A stretch of 17,874 nucleotides of DNA from CAYVBN01 sp964538565 (GTDB lineage: Bacteria; Pseudomonadota; Alphaproteobacteria; Rhizobiales; Xanthobacteraceae): positions 1-17,874 of the forward strand of contig CAZIGW010000020.1 of assembly GCA_964538565.1 (NCBI GenBank), in the 5' to 3' direction. Position 1 is the stretch's first letter; each line of letters opens with the position of its first letter. Shown here in pieces: positions 14,110 through 17,874 of this stretch. The notes beneath the pieces are model-generated. The model saw only the letters and a program-made list of their open reading frames with translations, was not told where the DNA came from and ran no database searches. Made by a program: the position numbers and the translations under genes.

Positions 14110-14608
14110 CGACCCCGCGCCGGAACCCACATTGTTCTCGGCCATCCTCACACCCTATCGTTCGCTGAGCGGGGCGGGCTTCCTGGCCGTCATGCTGGCG
14201 GTCGGCGGCATCAGCTTCGTGGCGGGCATCGTCTTCCTGATGCTGGGCGCCTGGCCGATCTTCGGCTTCCTTGGCCTCGACGTCCTGCTCGTCTACTGGG
14301 CGTTCCGCGCCAACTACCGGGCGGCCGCCGCGTTCGAGGAGGTGACGGTCACGGCCTCGGAATTGCGCGTGCGCAAGGTCAACGCGCGCGGCGAGAGCGC
14401 CGAATGGACGCTCAACCCGGTATGGGTCCGGCTCGACCGCGACGTCCACGAGGAATTCGGCATCGAGCGACTGTTCCTCGTCTCCCACGGCCGCAAGCTG
14501 CCGATCGCGGGGTTCCTCGGTCCGCAGGAGAAGGAGAGCTTCGCCGCCGCGCTCGCGAGCGCGATCGGCGAGGCCAAGCGCGGCCCGACGCGCAGCACGT
14601 TCGATTGA
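14096..14608 (+). CDS. DUF2244 domain-containing membrane protein
   Basis: This 170-residue protein has the DUF2244 (PF10003) layout. It has a short N-terminus with PYRSLSGAGF, two adjacent transmembrane helices (about 28-49 and 52-70) and the conserved turn YWAFRANYRAA. A cytoplasmic beta-rich part follows (about 80-155), with WTLNPVWVRLDRD and LVSHGRKLPIAGFLGPQEKESF. The function is unknown. The family is widespread in Alphaproteobacteria. No ribosome binding site is visible before the ATG, and the gene diverges from nth over 22 bp, so it may be translated from a leaderless message. Confidence 0.88.
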   Translation: MTLGNDPAPEPTLFSAILTPYRSLSGAGFLAVMLAVGGISFVAGIVFLMLGAWPIFGFLGLDVLLVYWAFRANYRAAAAFEEVTVTASELRVRKVNARGESAEWTLNPVWVRLDRDVHEEFGIERLFLVSHGRKLPIAGFLGPQEKESFAAALASAIGEAKRGPTRSTFD

Positions 14609-14668
14609 GCCGGACGTTCGACCGACCTGCTGTTTCAATACTGAGCCATGGCTTGCCGCGGAGCGCCT

Positions 14669-14699
14669 GCTTCCTCCCGCGCAGGGGGGAGGGGGTCAG
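14669..14699. repeat. Repeat-like CCTCCC/GGGAGG hairpin after the DUF2244 gene
   Basis: A CTTCCTCCC block is followed by AGGGGGGAGGGGGTCAG. The CCTCCC and GGGAGG parts can pair around a short loop. It resembles the segment between pheS and pheT and may be a degenerate copy of the same intergenic repeat family. The match is by eye only. Confidence 0.3.
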
Positions 14700-14745
14700 C
14701 TCGGCGCTTGTGGCCCAAGCGGAACGACAAACGACGCCGCGATAC

Positions 14746-14771
14746 CGGCGGCGACAACGGAGGCGCCGCCG
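14746..14771 (-). terminator. 8-bp GC hairpin after gpmA
   Basis: CGGCGGCG (14746-14753) and CGCCGCCG (14764-14771) are perfect inverted repeats with a 10-nt loop. They begin 25 bp beyond the gpmA stop in the direction of gpmA transcription. No T-run follows. It is a candidate 3' end of the dapB-gpmA transcript. Confidence 0.35.
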
Positions 14772-14795
14772 CCCGCATCGAGCAACGGACCCGGG

Positions 14796-15419
14796 TCACG
14801 CCGCCAGATCGTGCTTTTCCGCCACGGTGGAATCGGCGTTGAGCCGGTAGACCAGCGGCACGCCGGTCGCGAGCTCGCGCTTGACGATCCCCTCGGGCGA
14901 GAGCCGGTCGAGCACCATGACGAGCGCGCGCAGCGAATTGCCGTGCGCCACCACCAGCGTGCGCTCGCCGCGCATCACCCGCGGCAGGATTTCCTGGAGG
15001 TAGTACGGAAGCACCCGCGCCGCCGTGTCCTTGAGACTCTCGCCGCCGGGCGGAGCGACGTCGTAGGAGCGGCGCCAGATGTGCACCTGCTCCTCGCCCC
15101 AGCGCTTGCGCGCGTCGTCCTTGTTGAGGCCGGAGAGATCTCCGTAGTCGCGCTCGTTCAGCGCCCGATCCTTGATGACCGGGATCTGCGGCTGCCCCAT
15201 CTCCTGCAGCATGATGTCGAGCGTGCGCTGCGCGCGTACCAGCGCCGAGGTGAAGCCGACGTCGAAGCGGATGCCCTGCGCCTTGAGCTTGCGGCCGGCG
15301 GCACGCGCCTCGGCGATGCCCTGCTCGGTCAGGTCGATGTCGCGCCAGCCGGTGAACTGGTTGGTCAGGTTCCACGCGCTCTGGCCGTGGCGCACCAGCA
15401 CAAGAAGTCGTTCGCTCAT
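14796..15419 (-). CDS. gpmA: 2,3-bisphosphoglycerate-dependent phosphoglycerate mutase
   Basis: This enzyme interconverts 3- and 2-phosphoglycerate in glycolysis and gluconeogenesis through a phospho-histidine. The product is 207 residues, the short alphaproteobacterial form (E. coli GpmA is 250). The motif LVRHGQSAWN gives Arg10 and the phosphorylated His11. Glu89 in NERDYGDLSG and His159 in VVAHGNSLRAL complete the active site. ATG 15419 is chosen because GAGGAA lies just upstream and the product begins directly with MSERLLVLVRHG; the open frame continues only to a TTG at 15425. It follows dapB by 21 bp and is surely in the same operon. Confidence 0.95.
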   Translation of the reverse strand: MSERLLVLVRHGQSAWNLTNQFTGWRDIDLTEQGIAEARAAGRKLKAQGIRFDVGFTSALVRAQRTLDIMLQEMGQPQIPVIKDRALNERDYGDLSGLNKDDARKRWGEEQVHIWRRSYDVAPPGGESLKDTAARVLPYYLQEILPRVMRGERTLVVAHGNSLRALVMVLDRLSPEGIVKRELATGVPLVYRLNADSTVAEKHDLAA

Positions 15420-15440
15420 CCTCAACGTTCCTCGGTCGGA

Positions 15441-16256
15441 TCAGAAATCGGCAAGGCCGAGCACGTCGGCCATCGAATAGAGCCCGGGCGCGCGCCCGCG
15501 CGCCCACAGGGCGGCGGTCAACGCCCCGCGCGCGAAGATCATGCGGTCCTCGGCCTTGTGCGACAGCTCGATGCGCTCCGCCTGACCCGCGAAGATCACC
15601 GTGTGATCGCCGACCACCGTGCCGCCGCGCAGCGTGGCGAAGCCGATGTCGCCGGGACAGCGCGGCCCCGTGTGGCCGTCGCGCACCCGCACCGAGTGCT
15701 GCGCGAGGTCGATGCCGCGGCCTTCGGCGGCCGCGCGACCGAGCAGCAGCGCTGTGCCGGACGGCGCATCGACCTTCTTCCTGTGATGCATTTCGACGAT
15801 CTCGATGTCGAAATCGTCGCCGAGCGTCCTGGCGACGCGCCGCACGAGCGCACTCAGCAGATTGACCCCGAGGCTCATGTTTCCGGACTTGACGATCCGG
15901 GCGCTCTTCGCCGCCGCCGCGATCGTCGCCTCGTCTTCGCCGGTAAGTCCGGTCGTGCCGATGACGTGCACCAGGCCGGCCTTGGCGGCGAGCTCCGCGA
16001 AGGCGATCGTGGCCGCCGGAATGGTGAAATCGATGATGCCGTCGGCGTGTCCGACCAGCGGCTTGGGGTCGACACCGACCTGAATCCCGTTGGGGCCGAG
16101 GCCCGCGAGCTCGCCCGCATCGCGGCCCAGCACGGCGGCGCCGGCCGCCTCGATTGCGCCGGCGAGCACGACCCCGTCGGTGTCGGCGATCGCCTTCACC
16201 AGCGTGCGTCCCATGCGCCCTCCGGCGCCGGCCACGATCAGCCGCATGTCGGACAT
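15441..16256 (-). CDS. dapB: 4-hydroxy-tetrahydrodipicolinate reductase
   Basis: DapB reduces 4-hydroxy-tetrahydrodipicolinate with NAD(P)H in the diaminopimelate pathway to lysine and peptidoglycan. The 271-residue length is normal. The nucleotide-binding loop is GAGGRMG (10-16), and DGIIDFTIP and GTTGLTGEDE mark the N-domain. The family signature EMHHRKKVDAPSGTA (155-169) holds His157 and Lys161, the catalytic pair equivalent to E. coli His159 and Lys163. GGAGAGG is placed just before the ATG. gpmA follows 21 bp later. The DUF1330 gene lies 124 bp upstream with a possible promoter between them. Confidence 0.96.
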   Translation of the reverse strand: MSDMRLIVAGAGGRMGRTLVKAIADTDGVVLAGAIEAAGAAVLGRDAGELAGLGPNGIQVGVDPKPLVGHADGIIDFTIPAATIAFAELAAKAGLVHVIGTTGLTGEDEATIAAAAKSARIVKSGNMSLGVNLLSALVRRVARTLGDDFDIEIVEMHHRKKVDAPSGTALLLGRAAAEGRGIDLAQHSVRVRDGHTGPRCPGDIGFATLRGGTVVGDHTVIFAGQAERIELSHKAEDRMIFARGALTAALWARGRAPGLYSMADVLGLADF

Positions 16257-16279
16257 GGACCTCTCCAGCGTGTGCGGCG

Positions 16280-16308
16280 GGTATACCGGCGCCGGCCGGC
16301 CAAGGGAA
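16280..16308 (-). promoter_or_regulatory. Possible dapB promoter
   Basis: On the minus strand TATACC (16285-16280) lies 17 bp from a weak -35, TTCCCT (16308-16303). The start would be near 16273, just before the GGAGAGG ribosome binding site of dapB. The -10 box is identical to the one predicted for the glycosyltransferase gene. The -35 box is poor, so confidence is low. Confidence 0.3.
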
Positions 16309-16380
16309 GCCGGTGCGCTGCCAGAGACCCCGCGTTCGAAGAAGGACCGGCGGACCGCCGTTTCGGTGCTGGCGACTGGA

Positions 16381-16683
16381 CTAGGGCTGCGGTCCGTCGT
16401 AACCCTCGACGATCACCAGATCCCCCACCGAGGCGCCCTCCCGCAGCGCGTGCGCCTTGGCGTATTCGGGCGAGCGGTAGCAGGCGAGCGCGGTCGCGTA
16501 GTCGGCAAACTCGATCACCACGTGACGCGTCCGGCTCTGCCCCTCCTGCACTTCGGATCGGCCGCCCCGCACCAGGAAGCGCGCCCCGTACTTGCGAAAC
16601 GCTTCGGCATTGGCCGCCACATAGGCCTTGTAGGCCTCGGGGTTGTTCACGTCGATATGGGCGATCCAGTAGGCCTTGGGCAT
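16381..16683 (-). CDS. DUF1330 domain-containing protein
   Basis: A 100-residue protein of the DUF1330 group, a small ferredoxin-like (dimeric alpha-beta barrel type) fold. It begins MPKAYWIAHIDVNNPEAYKAYVAANAEAF... and contains FLVRGGRSEVQEG, RHVVIEFADYATALACYRSPEYAKAHALRE and VIVEGYDG, all typical. No enzyme activity is established for the family. The start at 16683 is chosen for the AAGGGGAAG site 5-8 nt upstream and because family members start at this Met; the frame is open 30 bp further upstream. It lies 36 bp downstream of pyrF, in the same direction, and is probably co-transcribed with it. Confidence 0.9.
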   Translation of the reverse strand: MPKAYWIAHIDVNNPEAYKAYVAANAEAFRKYGARFLVRGGRSEVQEGQSRTRHVVIEFADYATALACYRSPEYAKAHALREGASVGDLVIVEGYDGPQP

Positions 16684-16719
16684 GCTCGCTTCCCCTTCTT
16701 TCGGTTGTCTCAAATCCGC

Positions 16720-17427
16720 TCAGGCCTTGAGGGCCGCCGCGGATTCGATGTCGGCGACGATCGCCTGCGCGGCAGCGCGCGGATCATCCGCGGCGACGAT
16801 CGGACGGCCGACCACCAGATAGTCGGCGCCCGCCGCGATGGCGCGCTCGGGCGTCATGACCCGCTTCTGGTCGCCGGCCTCCGCGCCGCGCGGACGGATG
16901 CCCGGCGTCACCAGCACCATGCGGGGGCCGACGAGCGGGCGCAGCCCGACGGCCTCCTCGCCGGAGCACACGAGCCCGTCGATGCCGATGTCACGCGCCT
17001 GGGCGGCCCGCTCGGCGACGAGCTCCGACACCGTGAAGTCGTAGCCGGCTGCCGCGAGGTCGGTGTCGTCATAGGACGTCAGGACCGTCACCGCCAGAAT
17101 GCGCAGGTCCGAACCGGCGCGCCCTTCGACCGCCGCCTTCATGGTCTGCGGATAGGCGTGGACGGTCAGGAAGGCGGCGCCCAGACCGGCGACGCTCTCG
17201 ACCCCGCGTGCCACCGTGTTGCCGATGTCGTGCAGCTTGAGGTCGAGAAAGACCCGCTTGCCGGCGCGGGTGAGCGCTTCGGCGAACCCCAGGCCGCCGG
17301 CGAAAGCGAGCTGGTAGCCGATCTTGTAGAAGCCGACCGTATCGCCGAGCCGCGCCACCATGCTCTCGGCGGCCGCGACGGAGGACACGTCGAGCGCAAC
17401 GATCAGCCGGTCGCGAGGATCTTCCAC
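16720..17427 (-). CDS. pyrF: Orotidine 5'-phosphate decarboxylase
   Basis: This enzyme carries out the last step of UMP synthesis, decarboxylating OMP without a cofactor. The TIM-barrel sequence starts RDRLIVALDV and has YKIGYQLAF. The catalytic Lys-Asp array is in VFLDLKLHDIGNTV, with LVTPGIRPRG and ADYLVVGRPI near the phosphate site. GTG 17427 is preferred because GAGGGGG lies 6 nt upstream and the product begins almost directly at the conserved strand (235 residues). ATG 17448 is also possible: it overlaps the TGA of the upstream FMN reductase gene as ATGA but has no ribosome binding site. Either way the two genes are tightly coupled. Confidence 0.95.
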   Translation of the reverse strand: MEDPRDRLIVALDVSSVAAAESMVARLGDTVGFYKIGYQLAFAGGLGFAEALTRAGKRVFLDLKLHDIGNTVARGVESVAGLGAAFLTVHAYPQTMKAAVEGRAGSDLRILAVTVLTSYDDTDLAAAGYDFTVSELVAERAAQARDIGIDGLVCSGEEAVGLRPLVGPRMVLVTPGIRPRGAEAGDQKRVMTPERAIAAGADYLVVGRPIVAADDPRAAAQAIVADIESAAALKA

Positions 17428-17444
17428 GTGTCGCCCCCTCGGTT

Positions 17445-17874
17445 TCATGCCGATTGGCGTACCATTTCGACCAGGCGCCGCAAGACCTGGCGCAGCAGTG
17501 TCGCGGTGCGCTCGTCGCGCAACTTGTCCTTCTCGTCGAACGCGGTCGCCGCCTCGCGCACCGCGATCTGATCCGGCAGCACGAAGGCGCCGCAGCCGAG
17601 TTCGAGCACCTGCCGCAGCGCAAGCAACGAACGATAGCCGCCGAGCGTTCCGTTCGACGCCGCCCCGAGCGCAAACAGACGGCTGCGGTAGGCGGCGAGC
17701 GGCGGCTCCCCGTCCTCGCGGACGCGCGAGATCCAGTCGAGCGTGTTCTTGAGCAGCGGCGTGATCGAGGCGTTGTATTCCGGGCTGGCGATGAAGACCC
17801 CGCGGTGCAGCGCCATCAGCCGCTTGAGCTTGACGGCGTTCTCCGGCGGACCCGACTCCGCCTCCTGATCGGCG
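17445..17874 (-). CDS. NADPH-dependent FMN reductase family protein (5' end outside the window)
   Basis: A flavodoxin-like NAD(P)H:FMN or quinone reductase. The frame is open to the window edge (DQEAESGPPENAVKLKRLM precedes the first Met at 17816), so the N-terminal part with the first FMN phosphate loop is missing from view. The visible part has the FMN-binding motif FIASPEYNASITPLLKNTLDWISR, then LFALGAASNGTLGGYRSL and the C-terminal helix. Such proteins handle quinones, azo compounds or chromate in vitro; no substrate can be fixed here. It is the first gene seen of the minus-strand run, ending at the pyrF start region. Confidence 0.92.
   Translation of the reverse strand, partial: ADQEAESGPPENAVKLKRLMALHRGVFIASPEYNASITPLLKNTLDWISRVREDGEPPLAAYRSRLFALGAASNGTLGGYRSLLALRQVLELGCGAFVLPDQIAVREAATAFDEKDKLRDERTATLLRQVLRRLVEMVRQSA

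Noticed and set aside
14811..16730. 639-codon plus-strand frame antisense to gpmA, dapB and the DUF1330 gene
   Set aside because: It is a shadow of three clear housekeeping genes and shows no domain of its own.
1..17874. Search for a defence island, biosynthetic cluster, phage, toxin-antitoxin pair, CRISPR array, tRNA or IS element
   Set aside because: All substantial frames fall to housekeeping or common conserved families. No array, transposase, integrase, tRNA fold or unusual gene cluster was seen on either strand.

Overview
This window is a GC-rich (about two thirds G+C by eye), densely coded chromosomal segment. It most likely comes from an alphaproteobacterium of the Hyphomicrobiales (Rhizobiales), near the Bradyrhizobium/Rhodopseudomonas/Xanthobacteraceae group. 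I base this on protein character (short 207-residue phosphoglycerate mutase, ABHD10-like hydrolase, DUF2244, YiiX/YebB-like hydrolase), on the order infC, rpmI, rplT, pheS, pheT, and on intergenic palindromes of the GAGCATGATC...GATCATGCTC type familiar from that order. No tRNA, rRNA, CRISPR array, insertion sequence or phage gene was found. No gap between genes exceeds about 300 bases.

Layout. Positions 1-1831 (+) hold the end of queG (queuosine biosynthesis) and an atypical SDR protein. Positions 2035-2841 (-) encode an alpha/beta hydrolase, divergent from a GT4 glycosyltransferase (about 3088-4362, +). Positions 4571-9877 (+) form the translation block: infC (apparently starting at AUU), rpmI, rplT, pheS and pheT. 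A Tat-type flavin amine oxidase (10111-11439, -) follows. Its stop codon overlaps the start of a broken 32-codon remnant of a PP-loop ATPase gene (10016-10114, -). Next come a YiiX/YebB-like cysteine hydrolase (11592-12473, +) and an EI24/CysZ-like membrane protein (12541-13281, +). Endonuclease III (nth, -) and a DUF2244 membrane protein (+) start only 22 bp apart and diverge. The last part is a minus-strand run, in transcription order: an FMN reductase (cut by the window edge), pyrF, a DUF1330 protein, dapB and gpmA.

Functionally this is a housekeeping neighbourhood: tRNA modification, translation initiation, two ribosomal proteins, phenylalanyl-tRNA synthetase, base excision repair, pyrimidine and lysine/peptidoglycan precursor synthesis, and glycolysis. 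I see no new multi-gene system. The points worth a second look are small: the infC start codon, a structured rpmI leader with its own promoter, the interrupted PP-loop gene next to a repeat, the very tight nth/DUF2244 divergent promoter region, and a promoter embedded in an inverted repeat upstream of the glycosyltransferase.
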